Below, in pieces: positions 1 through 9,580 of a DNA stretch of 43,094 bases. Every line of letters starts with the position of its first letter. Positions within the stretch are counted from its first letter, which is position 1. Both the position numbers and the translations under genes were made by a program. Under the pieces are notes generated by a model. The model did not search any database, was not told where the DNA came from, and saw only the letters and a list, made by a program, of their open reading frames with translations. This stretch comes from a bacterium (GTDB lineage: Archaea; Thermoproteota; Bathyarchaeia; 40CM-2-53-6), in NCBI GenBank assembly GCA_021323995.1, contig JAJPJY010000067.1, forward strand, positions 1 to 43,094. The letters are read 5' to 3'.

Positions 1-1
1 G

Positions 2-229
2 TCCCTTTACGAGTTCGTATACGCTTATGAACAGATAGAACGCGAACGTTCGGCGAGGTTTGGCGTTACGACTGACCGGAAAGTGCAGTTCGAGTTGCTA
101 CTTAGAGAAGCTCTCAAAGACGACGAAGTAGTTGACCTTGCACAAGACGGCGCGAGTCTTAACCTGCTCGTGGGTAACATCCTTGGCGAGGATAGCTTGT
201 CCGCCCGATTTCCTATCCTTGATAGGTGA
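2..229 (+). CDS. 3' end of a hypothetical protein CDS (truncated by window start)
   Basis: Open frame 2 from the window edge: SLYEFVYAYEQIERERSARFGVTTDRKVQFELLLREALKDDEVVDLAQDGASLNLLVGNILGEDSLSARFPILDR*, ending 6 nt before the next ATG on the same strand. Confidence 0.65.
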   Translation, partial: SLYEFVYAYEQIERERSARFGVTTDRKVQFELLLREALKDDEVVDLAQDGASLNLLVGNILGEDSLSARFPILDR

Positions 230-235
230 CTAAGA

Positions 236-1792
236 ATGAAGTGCAACGATGTAAAAACATTCTTCTCGCAGGTATCCGGAAAGTCATTGCCAGTGCAGGC
301 TCAACTAGTCGATCTGAACTATCTTTCCACTAACGGCTTCGTTACGCTAATGCAGAAACCCGACTATGACAAGACAGTCACCGACGTTTCCACATTGACA
401 CAGAAGAACATGGATTTGCAGAACGAGATCATGCAAGAGAGGAGTGCAGAAATCGCTCTAGCAGCAGAGGAGAGGAAAACTCACTCGATTTTCTTTCACT
501 TCGAGGGCAGAGACAAGAAAGAAGCTGATCTTCAGAATCTATCAACCGAAAGGGACACAGTAACCAGAGAGAGGACGGAAATCGCATCGAGGGACTCGGA
601 AATAGGCCAGCTCATCCAGAAGAAATCAATGATTGATAGGATGGTACCGCTCGATGGCCAGTATGTCTCACTGACGGGTCTCGGCGTGGTTACCCTGAAC
701 GATCTAAACGTAAGGAACTACAGAGTTTCCGACACCGATTTTTCGCAGTTTGTTGGCGAGAGCCGGGAGACGTCGACCCAATTGCAGTCGATAGCGGGAA
801 GAAGCGGCGCTTACGAGTCGAGTCTAGTGAGAGGATTTCAGAAGGCGGATGTCTCCCAGCTCTGGAGCGTATCTATAGGACTCGCAAAGCTTCAAGGCGA
901 CCCGAATCAGATTGCTCAACGGTTCTTTCTCGCTCTCAACGTTCTCCAGCATTCCAAGTCCACACTGGACAATAAGATGATGGCCGCTGAGATCATGACA
1001 GCGATCAGGAGGGACCCAGCGTCCGTCGACAACTCTGATCTTCAAGGTCTCGAAAAGACTCTCTCTAGTCTTGATCACGATGTAAGACACCACGCGAAAG
1101 TTCCAAAACAGCTCTCCGCTGGGGTCGCTGCAATGATGTTGTTCGGGCGGAGATACGATGGCACATATCCGACCGACAGACTTGTACAGTTTTCCAAAAT
1201 TACCAAGTCAGCCGAATCGGCCGCGATACTATCCATAGTCACAACTCCACCAGACCAGCTAGCTGCAAAGTTCCAGTCGTACAGGTACTTGTTCAGCTCA
1301 TGGGGATTTCAACTATCGGAGGACAGCGAGCTTTCCTCCGCCTTCCTGTCAATCTCCGATTTCGGACCAGATGACGTCAGGGCTAAAATGAGCATACTGA
1401 TATCCTCTCTCAAGACTTATCTCGCATATCCTCTCGTAGCCGCGGCGATCCTCACTTCGATACCAACGTTTGAGGCAAACGAGACCCTTGATCTCTTGGA
1501 GAAAGCATACTCAATCCTAGGTACTGTCGCTGTGGGGCTGCAGCGCTCTGAACTGTTGAGCCTCGCGGTCAGAATGATCCACGGAATCAACAACGAACTT
1601 GTCAAGAAACTGGATCCAACTGCGAAGATCGCGAACACTCCCGTGCAATTCACACATGTCCCATCACTAATCTTCTTCCCACTCTACGCACCTCTGATCC
1701 TCGCCCACTCAACCTACTATTCGACGTTTAGCGCGATTGGAGGTGCGCATCCCGCCCATGTCCACGGATTTGGAGGAGGCTTCGGAGGTTAA
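236..1792 (+). CDS. hypothetical protein, 518 aa, coiled-coil-like N-terminal region, Gly/His-rich C-terminal tail
   Basis: Long ORF; heptad-like charged stretch around aa 50-115; tail GGAHPAHVHGFGGGFGG; stop overlaps the next start (TAATG). Confidence 0.8.
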   Translation: MKCNDVKTFFSQVSGKSLPVQAQLVDLNYLSTNGFVTLMQKPDYDKTVTDVSTLTQKNMDLQNEIMQERSAEIALAAEERKTHSIFFHFEGRDKKEADLQNLSTERDTVTRERTEIASRDSEIGQLIQKKSMIDRMVPLDGQYVSLTGLGVVTLNDLNVRNYRVSDTDFSQFVGESRETSTQLQSIAGRSGAYESSLVRGFQKADVSQLWSVSIGLAKLQGDPNQIAQRFFLALNVLQHSKSTLDNKMMAAEIMTAIRRDPASVDNSDLQGLEKTLSSLDHDVRHHAKVPKQLSAGVAAMMLFGRRYDGTYPTDRLVQFSKITKSAESAAILSIVTTPPDQLAAKFQSYRYLFSSWGFQLSEDSELSSAFLSISDFGPDDVRAKMSILISSLKTYLAYPLVAAAILTSIPTFEANETLDLLEKAYSILGTVAVGLQRSELLSLAVRMIHGINNELVKKLDPTAKIANTPVQFTHVPSLIFFPLYAPLILAHSTYYSTFSAIGGAHPAHVHGFGGGFGG

Positions 1793-2823
1793 TGATCAAG
1801 AAACTGCTGTTTCTTGCGCTAATCCTTTCACTATCCTTCACGCTCCTCCCAGGTCACGCTGTCCAAGGCTACACTCCTCATCAAAGAGACTACTTCAACT
1901 ATTACGATATCATCAATCTCAATAACGGCACTGGCGGGTATTACGGGTACACCGAGCACGAGACAGTTAACGGAATCGAACGAATGAATCAGGTGTTCGT
2001 AAATGGGACCATAGCCTCCAACTACACCTATACTTGGAACTGGAGCAATAATCTAGGCTCAAACCAAAACGGAAAGTCTGCAGGCAATTTCACGTGGTCC
2101 TCGACCACTTTCCATTACGTTAAAGGGACCGACAACCAAACAGGATACTCAAACCCTTACGTCTGGTTCTACATGGATAATACGACCCAGCAGGGCGGCA
2201 CTTTCTACCTTCTGAACACTCAGATGACAGTCACATCTACGAACTATACCTATGGACTAGTGGGGTACGGGAACGTTAAGGCACTTCGCGCTCAAGGAAG
2301 CGGCGGATATCAACGAAACTATGGCGGAATATTCAACGCCGCTTACACCTATACCACGTACTCTGACCCGTCAACAGGATACATCATAGGATACGACTAC
2401 GTCGAGCAGGACACGAATTCGACTTCTAGCTTCACATGGGGAGAAGCCCTCTACGTGACTGCAACCAGCTATCCCTTAACAGCAGCCCCGTCCACACCAT
2501 CAACGAATCCCGGTTTTTCGATACCTCTCTTCTTGGTTCTAGGACTCGTCTTTCTGTTCATCTTCTTTATCATTGTCGTGATCGTTGCAGTTGCATTGTC
2601 AAGAAGGAGGCGTCTGCCCAAGCATCAGCAACAGTTTCCACCCACGGGGCAGTATTATCGTCCTCCGCCGGGTCCACCCCCACAAATCGATCTGACCCCC
2701 AAGCAGCCGCCGGTCGAGCAGATCGTTATCAAAGAAATCGTGAAGGTGAAGTGCAAGTACTGTGGAGCGCTTATCGACGGGACGGTTCAAGCATGCCCGT
2801 TCTGCGGAGCGCCTAGAACATAG
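1792..2823 (+). CDS. membrane protein: signal peptide, Asn-rich ectodomain with many NxS/T sequons, one TM helix, Pro-rich linker, C-terminal zinc ribbon
   Basis: MIKKLLFLALILSLSFTLL signal; sequons NGT, NGT, NYT, NWS, NFT, NQT, NTT, NYT, NST; TM IPLFLVLGLVFLFIFFIIVVIVAVAL; CKYCGALIDGTVQACPFCG. Confidence 0.8.
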   Translation: MIKKLLFLALILSLSFTLLPGHAVQGYTPHQRDYFNYYDIINLNNGTGGYYGYTEHETVNGIERMNQVFVNGTIASNYTYTWNWSNNLGSNQNGKSAGNFTWSSTTFHYVKGTDNQTGYSNPYVWFYMDNTTQQGGTFYLLNTQMTVTSTNYTYGLVGYGNVKALRAQGSGGYQRNYGGIFNAAYTYTTYSDPSTGYIIGYDYVEQDTNSTSSFTWGEALYVTATSYPLTAAPSTPSTNPGFSIPLFLVLGLVFLFIFFIIVVIVAVALSRRRRLPKHQQQFPPTGQYYRPPPGPPPQIDLTPKQPPVEQIVIKEIVKVKCKYCGALIDGTVQACPFCGAPRT

Positions 2824-2826
2824 TTC

Positions 2827-3624
2827 CTACCAGCGCGACATTCTCATCTTTTCTTTCGGGTCCTTCCTGAAATATTGAAAGATCTGACCAGATGCGCTCA
2901 TTCCCCCCTTTATTGCGATCCTCGAAGACCAAGGACTCTCGCGGGAAATTTCAGAGAATGCAGAACGCGCATGCTTAGCTTTAAGCCAGATAAGACGCGC
3001 AAAGAGTATGTCCTCACCGATTCCCATTCTTCTGAATTGGGGCCTGACGAAGAGAGAGTGGAGCCTACCCGCCCCGCTTACGATTGATAGCCAACCCAAT
3101 CCCGCAATTTCACCGTTCAACCGGACCATGAAGCACTTTTCTCCCTCATCCAGCGCGACTTTCACCCAACGCTTGTTAATTCCCGGATGTGTCGAAACCA
3201 TGAACTGTTCCAGTTGATCAACGTCCACTTCATCCGATAGGGACATTTCATGCGCAAATTTGTGATTGACGTCATTACTTTTGAGGTCTAACGTGTAGAT
3301 GTCATAGACTTCGGATTCGTGTTCTGTCATCATCTCCGAGAAAACATAGTTAAACGGTTTCAGCTGGTAAAAGCGGTCAAATGCTTGTCTTGATCGCGTG
3401 AAAATTGCTCCCGTCTTTTCATCGTCATCGTAAATGAATAGGCCTGAGACGATGCCGTCGGACGTTCTCGACAGATAAGCGTCGCCGCCGATCTCGATGG
3501 TTTCTCTAATGTAGAATGGAAAATATGATTGAAAGAATGAAAAGTCTTCGGGGATATCGAAGTCTAGATCCGACGTATTCCTTATTTTGTAAATCTCAAT
3601 TTGGCCCGATCCGTGATTTTTCAA
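2827..3624 (-). CDS. GNAT family N-acetyltransferase
   Basis: C-terminal GNAT signature: AGLGWLSIVSGAGRLHSLFVRPQFRRMGIGEDILFARL. Confidence 0.75.
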   Translation of the reverse strand: MKNHGSGQIEIYKIRNTSDLDFDIPEDFSFFQSYFPFYIRETIEIGGDAYLSRTSDGIVSGLFIYDDDEKTGAIFTRSRQAFDRFYQLKPFNYVFSEMMTEHESEVYDIYTLDLKSNDVNHKFAHEMSLSDEVDVDQLEQFMVSTHPGINKRWVKVALDEGEKCFMVRLNGEIAGLGWLSIVSGAGRLHSLFVRPQFRRMGIGEDILFARLIWLKAKHARSAFSEISRESPWSSRIAIKGGMSASGQIFQYFRKDPKEKMRMSRW

Positions 3625-3732
3625 GGGATAGCCTCGATTCTCATGCCCTTCATTTGATGCAATAATTCCTCGCCTCGTTTATAGGCGGTTAGCTGCCTGG
3701 AAACGACTACTCCTCTGTGTCAGCTCGTTCGA

Positions 3733-4275
3733 CTAGCAGGAGAAGTCTTGGGCTGCGCTCTGGTTGTTGGAAGAGAATGAGTTCGTAGAGGGTATGCAGG
3801 TGAATGTTCCTGTTGAGTTGGACCATTGAATTGAGACGGAGTACGTGTCTCCGATTGGGAGGTTGACCAGATACTTGGCTGTGATCACGGCTGATGTCAG
3901 GTTTCCAAAAGTTGTGCTGCTGAACGTGATCAGGTTAGGGGTCCCATGGTACGTGGTACTCAGCGGGCTGTTCAAAGTGACATTTCCGTTAAGAGTTGTA
4001 TAATCGGCGGCCACGGGGAACGAGAACCCGATTACGCCGCCCACAACCAGCCCAATGAGAAGGGCGGCAATGATTGCGACGATATATTTTGCGTGACCGT
4101 GGGGCCGATTCGGGCCAGGTATGCTCATCCCACTCTGAGATGTCGAGTAGTTCGGAGAGTAAGTCGGTGCCGGAGTTGCTGGCGTTCCGTAGCTCGGTTG
4201 GAGGTTCGTGCCACAAGTTGGACAGTATTGGACTCCCGTGGGGACATCTCTGCCACACACTGGACAATTAGGCAT
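3733..4275 (-). CDS. zinc-ribbon protein with one TM helix and an extracellular domain
   Basis: MPNCPVCGRDVPTGVQYCPTCGTNL zinc ribbon; TM YIVAIIAALLIGLVVGGVIGFSF. Confidence 0.75.
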   Translation of the reverse strand: MPNCPVCGRDVPTGVQYCPTCGTNLQPSYGTPATPAPTYSPNYSTSQSGMSIPGPNRPHGHAKYIVAIIAALLIGLVVGGVIGFSFPVAADYTTLNGNVTLNSPLSTTYHGTPNLITFSSTTFGNLTSAVITAKYLVNLPIGDTYSVSIQWSNSTGTFTCIPSTNSFSSNNQSAAQDFSC

Positions 4276-4359
4276 GATGTGGGTCCCGGGCCCTTACTAT
4301 TTCATCTTATTCCTAGATAGGCTAGTTCCAGCTGATCATGTCAGATTCAAGATTTGATG

Positions 4360-5097
4360 CTAGAGCTTCGCGTACCAGAGATAGCATATCATTCCGAGGG
4401 CTGCGAAGGCCAGTGACGGGACAGTGAGGATGGCGATCGAGTTGAGGGCCGATCCAGGACCGGGTAATGATCTAAAAGCGTTCATCGCCCATGTCATCGG
4501 GTTTGTCTCTACTATTGGCTGAACTACTGCGGGAAACACGGACGCGTCGTAGAATATCGTGCTAAGAAACGAGAGGTAGAGCTGAATTGCGCTTCGCACC
4601 GTCGCGAAGACTTCGATTGAAGATGCGAACGCAGATACTGCCATTGAGAGGCCAACAATTCCGAGCGAGAAGAGCCCCACAATCAAGTAGGCTTCGATCA
4701 GCAGCGGGCTAAACAGTATACCGTACAAGTACGCGATGACGAGCGTGCCTGGAAATGTTGCAATGACGCTGCGAACAACTCCTCCAGCAATCCTCGAAGC
4801 CGCGAACAGTCGACGCGGAACTGGGAGGGTGAAGAGATACGAGGCCAAGTCTTTGATGTACTTCTCTCTCCAGACGTCTCTTCCAGACTGGAAGGCAGCA
4901 ACCATTGCTGTGATGAAGTTGGAGCCGGGAGCGATTCTGAGGAAGTAGCTTGAGCTGATCAGGTTGCTGAAAGTGGCCGCGGTGACGAATAGGTCGACGC
5001 AGAAGTTGGCGAACATTATCCCGACCAGGAACGAATCTGAGAAGAGGATCCTGATGTCTCGCTCAACAACTCGAACCACAAGGCCTGCTGAGCTCAA
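4360..5097 (-). CDS. ABC-2 type transporter permease
   Basis: Multi-TM, ABC-2 permease-like; 4-nt overlap with the upstream permease gene. Confidence 0.8.
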   Translation of the reverse strand: MSSAGLVVRVVERDIRILFSDSFLVGIMFANFCVDLFVTAATFSNLISSSYFLRIAPGSNFITAMVAAFQSGRDVWREKYIKDLASYLFTLPVPRRLFAASRIAGGVVRSVIATFPGTLVIAYLYGILFSPLLIEAYLIVGLFSLGIVGLSMAVSAFASSIEVFATVRSAIQLYLSFLSTIFYDASVFPAVVQPIVETNPMTWAMNAFRSLPGPGSALNSIAILTVPSLAFAALGMICYLWYAKL

Positions 5098-5897
5098 CCA
5101 TACACCCCTCCCTCCAACCGCCGGAAGTAGATAGTCGCTCCCAAGACGAGGAAGATGGCAACAAACGCCAATAGGCCGGCGAGGCTTGTCGCATTGAGGC
5201 TTGTCCCGATCAACGCGTCATGAACGCTTATCGAAGCGAAAGTGACTGGCGAATAGGGAGCGATCAGCCGGACATAGTTCGGTAGATAGGTCAGAGGGTA
5301 GAGCGCTACGCTTATCCTGGTCACGGCCAAGTCGAGCAGTGCTAGCGTTACGTCGAACCTGTTGGCACTTCTTACGGTGACGGCCATAGTAATTGAGAGT
5401 CCAGTCACGCCAAACGCAAGGAGAAACAGATCGAGAACGGCTGCTAGGATCGAGAGCGGGTTTGCAAAGTGCTCGAGAACGGCGACGATTACGAACATTG
5501 GAATGATGTAGATCATTGAGCGTATCGCCCCGCCGAGAGCCCGGCCAATTATGAACTGGCGGCGGGACACGGGCAGGGTCAAGAGATAGTCAAGCAGTCC
5601 CTCTTCTGCTTCCTCGAAGATGTCATATCCAATGATGAAGGAGATCGACGCTACCATCGCGACTACGCTGCCGACCGCGTAGTATTGGAAGAAGTTGGGG
5701 TAGACCACCATTCCACTAATGAAATATGCGAAGACGAACAGCTGGATTACGAATGCCATGCTACGCGAAATGATTATCCAAGGAGTCCGGAACAACGTGA
5801 GGATGTCCCGGCGCGCCATCTCCCAGACGAGACCGGACGTTGAGACTTGGCCCGTCGGGTCACTCGAGGTTTTGGCCAGTATAGTTGAGGAAGACAT
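5094..5897 (-). CDS. ABC-2 type transporter permease
   Basis: Multi-TM ABC-2-like (EEGLLDYLLTLPVSRRQFIIGRALGG); overlaps the end of the ATPase gene. Confidence 0.8.
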   Translation of the reverse strand: MSSSTILAKTSSDPTGQVSTSGLVWEMARRDILTLFRTPWIIISRSMAFVIQLFVFAYFISGMVVYPNFFQYYAVGSVVAMVASISFIIGYDIFEEAEEGLLDYLLTLPVSRRQFIIGRALGGAIRSMIYIIPMFVIVAVLEHFANPLSILAAVLDLFLLAFGVTGLSITMAVTVRSANRFDVTLALLDLAVTRISVALYPLTYLPNYVRLIAPYSPVTFASISVHDALIGTSLNATSLAGLLAFVAIFLVLGATIYFRRLEGGVYG

Positions 5898-6789
5898 CTT
5901 CTAGAGTGACCTCCTTAAGATGAACACTTTGGATCTTGATTCCGCCTGTGGTTAGGGTCTCCACGATCTTCGGCAGCAATAGTCTTCCCGAGCTTAGATA
6001 GACCGAGACTTTGTTCTCGTTCTGTGTAACGTCCTGGACCTCGCCAAATTGCGTCAGCAATCCTCGGGGAAACTCTTGCCCGTCGTCGACGGTTAGCTCC
6101 AATACCTCTCCTCCTTTTGTCCGTCCTTTCAACACCTCAGGCGTATCGATCGCGACTAGTTTGCCCCGATTAACGATCGCGACTCGTTCTGAGAGTCTCT
6201 CAGCTTCATCCATCATGTTAGTCGCGACAATTACTGTAGACCCTTGGTCTCTCAGCTCCCGGATCATTTTCCACATTAAGAGCCGGCTAGGAACGTCCAA
6301 AAAGGCGGTCGGTTCGTCAAAGACCGCTATCTTAGGCCGCTGGGCGAGTACTTTGCAGTCCTCCACTTTCTTCCGCATTCCGCCGCTCATTAGCCATGTT
6401 CGCTTTTTTCTTGCGTCCCAGAGATCGACGGCTCGGAGCACCTGCTCTACGCGCTCGGCTCTCTCTTCCTTGTCCAGAACTGTGGTCATTTTGAGATGCC
6501 AGTTCAGCACGTCGAAGGCGCCTAGTATTCCGTCGACCCGAGCGTCCTGGAAAGCGATGCCTATCAGTTTTCTAACGTTATTGGGGTGCTTGATCACGTC
6601 GAATCCGTCTACGGAGATGGACCCGCTCGTCGGGCGGTACACTGTTCCCATCATGAGCATCAGAGTCGTCTTGCCCGCGCCGTTCGGACCCAATAATCCG
6701 AGAATCTCCTTATCCCGAACGTCCAGTGAGAAGTCTTTGACCGCGTCGAGCGTGCCGAATCGCTTACCTGTTTTGTCGAAACTGATCAA
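5860..6789 (-). CDS. ABC transporter ATP-binding protein
   Basis: Walker A LLGPNGAGKTTLM; ABC signature-like MSGGMRKKVEDCK; Walker B PKIAVFDEPTAFLD. Confidence 0.92.
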   Translation of the reverse strand: MISFDKTGKRFGTLDAVKDFSLDVRDKEILGLLGPNGAGKTTLMLMMGTVYRPTSGSISVDGFDVIKHPNNVRKLIGIAFQDARVDGILGAFDVLNWHLKMTTVLDKEERAERVEQVLRAVDLWDARKKRTWLMSGGMRKKVEDCKVLAQRPKIAVFDEPTAFLDVPSRLLMWKMIRELRDQGSTVIVATNMMDEAERLSERVAIVNRGKLVAIDTPEVLKGRTKGGEVLELTVDDGQEFPRGLLTQFGEVQDVTQNENKVSVYLSSGRLLLPKIVETLTTGGIKIQSVHLKEVTLEDVFLNYTGQNLE

Positions 6790-6929
6790 ATTCGTGCTTC
6801 GCTCCGGGGCGGATACTGTTTCACAGTCTGAGGGATCGCCTGAATTCTACTGCCTGATCAAGTGCCGGAATATACCGAGATAAAAACCCGATTAGTTCCG
6901 GGAAGAGGAAGTAATCACTTCCTTCCCAT

Positions 6930-7631
6930 CTACGGGCTCATAATGTCATAGTATAATCGTCGGTTTGTCTTCCCTTTGTTCTCCAGCTTCAACAACTGAA
7001 TTTTGCCGATCTCTTTCAAGTGTGCCACGTGGAGTCCGCCATCGGCTTGCTTGTCTATGCCCACGATCTCAACGATGCGAAGCTTCATGTCGGCTGGGGG
7101 AGTGGCCTCAGCTAGCTTGACCATTTCTGGCAGCTTCAAAGCCTCCTCTCGGTCAAGGAAGTAGGTCTTGACCTGTGCATCGTTATTGATGAGATTGTTA
7201 GCCTCATCTACGAACGTCTCTATCTGTGACCGGTCAAAGGCTTCGAGGTTGAAATCCATCCTGGATCTATCTACATCGATCTGGTTTCCAGTAATTCGAC
7301 AATTTGCCCGCGTGTAGAACAGCGCACTGAGCAGATGGCCAGCGGTATGCATGCGCATCAACCGGTGTCGCCGATCCCAATCTACTCTCCCGGCAAGCCT
7401 CTGACCCAGTTGGAGTGATGGTGAAGAGTCTAGCGTGTGCAGTATCCTATCGCCTTCTTTGACTGTCTCGATGACTTTGTGCTCGCCGAGGATACCTGTA
7501 TCGGAGGAAACTCCGCCTCCTCTAGGATAGAATAGTGTCTGGTCAAGCTCTACCTTAGGGCCATCGACGGAGACGATGGTTCCCGTGAACTCTTGCGAGT
7601 AGGGCTGTTCCCAGTATAGCTTATTCGTCAA
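6930..7631 (-). CDS. alaX: alanyl-tRNA editing protein (AlaX family)
   Basis: FYPRGGGVSSDTG, RMHTAGHLLSALF (HxxxH), GIDKQADGGLHVAHLKEIG: AlaX/second additional domain motifs. Confidence 0.9.
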   Translation of the reverse strand: MTNKLYWEQPYSQEFTGTIVSVDGPKVELDQTLFYPRGGGVSSDTGILGEHKVIETVKEGDRILHTLDSSPSLQLGQRLAGRVDWDRRHRLMRMHTAGHLLSALFYTRANCRITGNQIDVDRSRMDFNLEAFDRSQIETFVDEANNLINNDAQVKTYFLDREEALKLPEMVKLAEATPPADMKLRIVEIVGIDKQADGGLHVAHLKEIGKIQLLKLENKGKTNRRLYYDIMSP

Positions 7632-7656
7632 TCACATTTCACTGACGTAAGAACTC

Positions 7657-8481
7657 TCAGCGAGTCTGGGTCTTTGCTAGAAGAGGACTAGGGGTCTTCT
7701 TCAAATCTTCATAGACGCGTTGAGCCTCTCTCACACTAGCACCCTTGTGAACGATTTCACGAATAGTCTGAATCATCGCGACCGGGTGGTCAGACTGCCA
7801 TATGTTCCTGCCCATGTCCACGCCTACAGCTCCTTCGCCGACGGCTTCATGTGCGAGCTCGAACGCGTCGAGCTCGGTCTCAAGCTTCGGCCCCCCAGCT
7901 ACTACCAACGGAACCGGGCATCCCTTGACAACTTTCGAGAAGTCTTCACAATAGTATGTCTTGACGAAGTGTGCCCCCATTTCTGCCGCGATGCGACATG
8001 ATAGTCCAAGGTATCTGGCGTCTCTCTTCTCAAGCTCCTTTCCGACGGCGGTCACCGCCAATACTGGAACACCGTAATCCTCTCCCAGATTCACTAGCTT
8101 TCCTAGATCCTTCAGGGTCTGATGCTCGTGCTGGGTCCCGACGAAAATCGACAGCGCTACTGCCGTAGCGTTGAGTCGGATAGCGTCCTGAAACGATGTG
8201 GTAATCGTCTCGTTGGTCAATGATTCGCCGACGATGCTGGCTCCACCGGAGACTCGCAACACAATAGGAGTGCTTTTTTTCGGATCGACCGATGTTCGGA
8301 GTACTCCTCGAGTGCACATGATAGCGTCGGAGTAAGGCAGTAATGGTTCGATTGTTTTGCGCGGTTCTTCCAGCTTGTGTGTGGGACCCATGAAGTAGCC
8401 ATGGTCCACGGCTAACATGACTGTATGACCTGTCTCAGGCTTGATTATCCGCGACAGTCGGTTTTGGAGCCCCCAATCCAA
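7657..8481 (-). CDS. DhnA/LsrF-type class I aldolase family protein
   Basis: MDWGLQNRLSRIIKPETGHTVMLAVDHGYFMGPT...MCTRGVLR...VKTYYCEDF...PVPLVVAGGPK...GVDMGRNIWQSDHPVAM; resembles LsrF-like members of the family. Confidence 0.85.
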   Translation of the reverse strand: MDWGLQNRLSRIIKPETGHTVMLAVDHGYFMGPTHKLEEPRKTIEPLLPYSDAIMCTRGVLRTSVDPKKSTPIVLRVSGGASIVGESLTNETITTSFQDAIRLNATAVALSIFVGTQHEHQTLKDLGKLVNLGEDYGVPVLAVTAVGKELEKRDARYLGLSCRIAAEMGAHFVKTYYCEDFSKVVKGCPVPLVVAGGPKLETELDAFELAHEAVGEGAVGVDMGRNIWQSDHPVAMIQTIREIVHKGASVREAQRVYEDLKKTPSPLLAKTQTR

Positions 8482-8687
8482 CTTGCTAACCTCGCGATCA
8501 GGACGCTGTTTGTCGGAATATTATTGTTTCCACGGGGGAAAGTGCACTCACGCAGTCTCGAATTGTTAACTTTGGGCTGCGACGGTGTCTGGAGGGCAAA
8601 TGGTCTCGCCAAAAGTTACAACAGCCCTATATCATGTGTAGATTTCGTCTCCAACAATCTCAATAAAAGGGCGATTAGGAGACTCGA

Positions 8688-9518
8688 ATGATCAGGCAGG
8701 GCTGGCCCTATTTCGAAGGATGGCCGTTTCAGGAGAGATGGGTCCAGCTTGATGGGCTAGGGATACACTATGTTGACGAGGGTTATGGTAGCCGGGCTGT
8801 TGTGATGATCCATGGTAACCCTGCTTGGTCCTACATGTGGAGGAAGCTCATTCCTTCCGTTTCAGCAACGCACCGTGCGCTTGCGCTGGACCTGATGGGC
8901 TTCGGGAAGTCTGACAAGCCTAATCCTCTGCTCCATGATTTTCCACATCATGCTCGGATAGTCTCCGGATTCATTCAGTCGCTAGGTCTGAGAAACATCG
9001 TCTTGATAGTTCATGACTGGGGCGCTCCTTTCGCCATGCAGTATGTTGTACGCAACCCGAGCAACGTTTCGGGTCTGATTATAATGAACACCTTTCTCAC
9101 GACTGACTTTCGCATCCCGCCAAATGTGGCTGCAAAGATTACTCCTGCGATCATCAAAGAATCAGCTGTTCATCCCGAGAATATTACTGAGGAGACGATG
9201 CAAGCCTATTGGGCGCCTTTCCCTGATGATGAGTCGAAACAGGTCTACCAGTCGTTTGCCCGAATGTTCCCTGACTCGCCTTTCCATCCGAGCTTTAAGC
9301 CGTTAAAAGAGATCGAACAGGGTGTAACACGCCTATCGATTCCAACACTTCTACTCTGGGGTACTGCTAAAGCGGGGGCGACCTATGCCGAGAAAATATC
9401 CAAAATGATCCCCGATGCAAGACTATCCAGTCTGAACGCGGGGCACTTTGTTCCTGAGGATGATCCGGACAATGTTGAGAAGCAAGTCCTCGAGTTCCTC
9501 AGCAACCACAACCTATAG
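8688..9518 (+). CDS. alpha/beta hydrolase, haloalkane dehalogenase-like
   Basis: HGNPAWSYMWRKLIP, VHDWGAPFAMQY nucleophile elbow, C-terminal GHFVPEDDPD histidine. Confidence 0.85.
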   Translation: MIRQGWPYFEGWPFQERWVQLDGLGIHYVDEGYGSRAVVMIHGNPAWSYMWRKLIPSVSATHRALALDLMGFGKSDKPNPLLHDFPHHARIVSGFIQSLGLRNIVLIVHDWGAPFAMQYVVRNPSNVSGLIIMNTFLTTDFRIPPNVAAKITPAIIKESAVHPENITEETMQAYWAPFPDDESKQVYQSFARMFPDSPFHPSFKPLKEIEQGVTRLSIPTLLLWGTAKAGATYAEKISKMIPDARLSSLNAGHFVPEDDPDNVEKQVLEFLSNHNL

Positions 9519-9530
9519 CCTGTCATGGGT

Positions 9531-9548
9531 GAAAGAATAAATTAAAAG
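9531..9548 (+). promoter_or_regulatory. putative BRE/TATA element upstream of hpd
   Basis: gaaagaataaattaaaag about 35-50 nt before the hpd ATG (9581). Confidence 0.45.
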
Positions 9549-9580
9549 CCACGTATTATGGGTGGCAGAATCGGTGTCCC

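Noticed and set aside
25-246. 73-aa minus-strand ORF at the window start
   Set aside because: Ser/Arg-rich shadow of the plus-strand partial CDS 2-229.
4908-4960. C/D box sRNA-like string (GTGATGA ... CTGA)
   Set aside because: Lies within an ABC permease CDS with no proper C'/D spacing or terminal stem; no convincing C/D sRNA was found in any intergenic region.
6011-6883. 290-aa plus-strand ORF
   Set aside because: Antisense shadow of the ABC ATPase gene; Ser/Pro-rich composition typical of spurious reverse frames.
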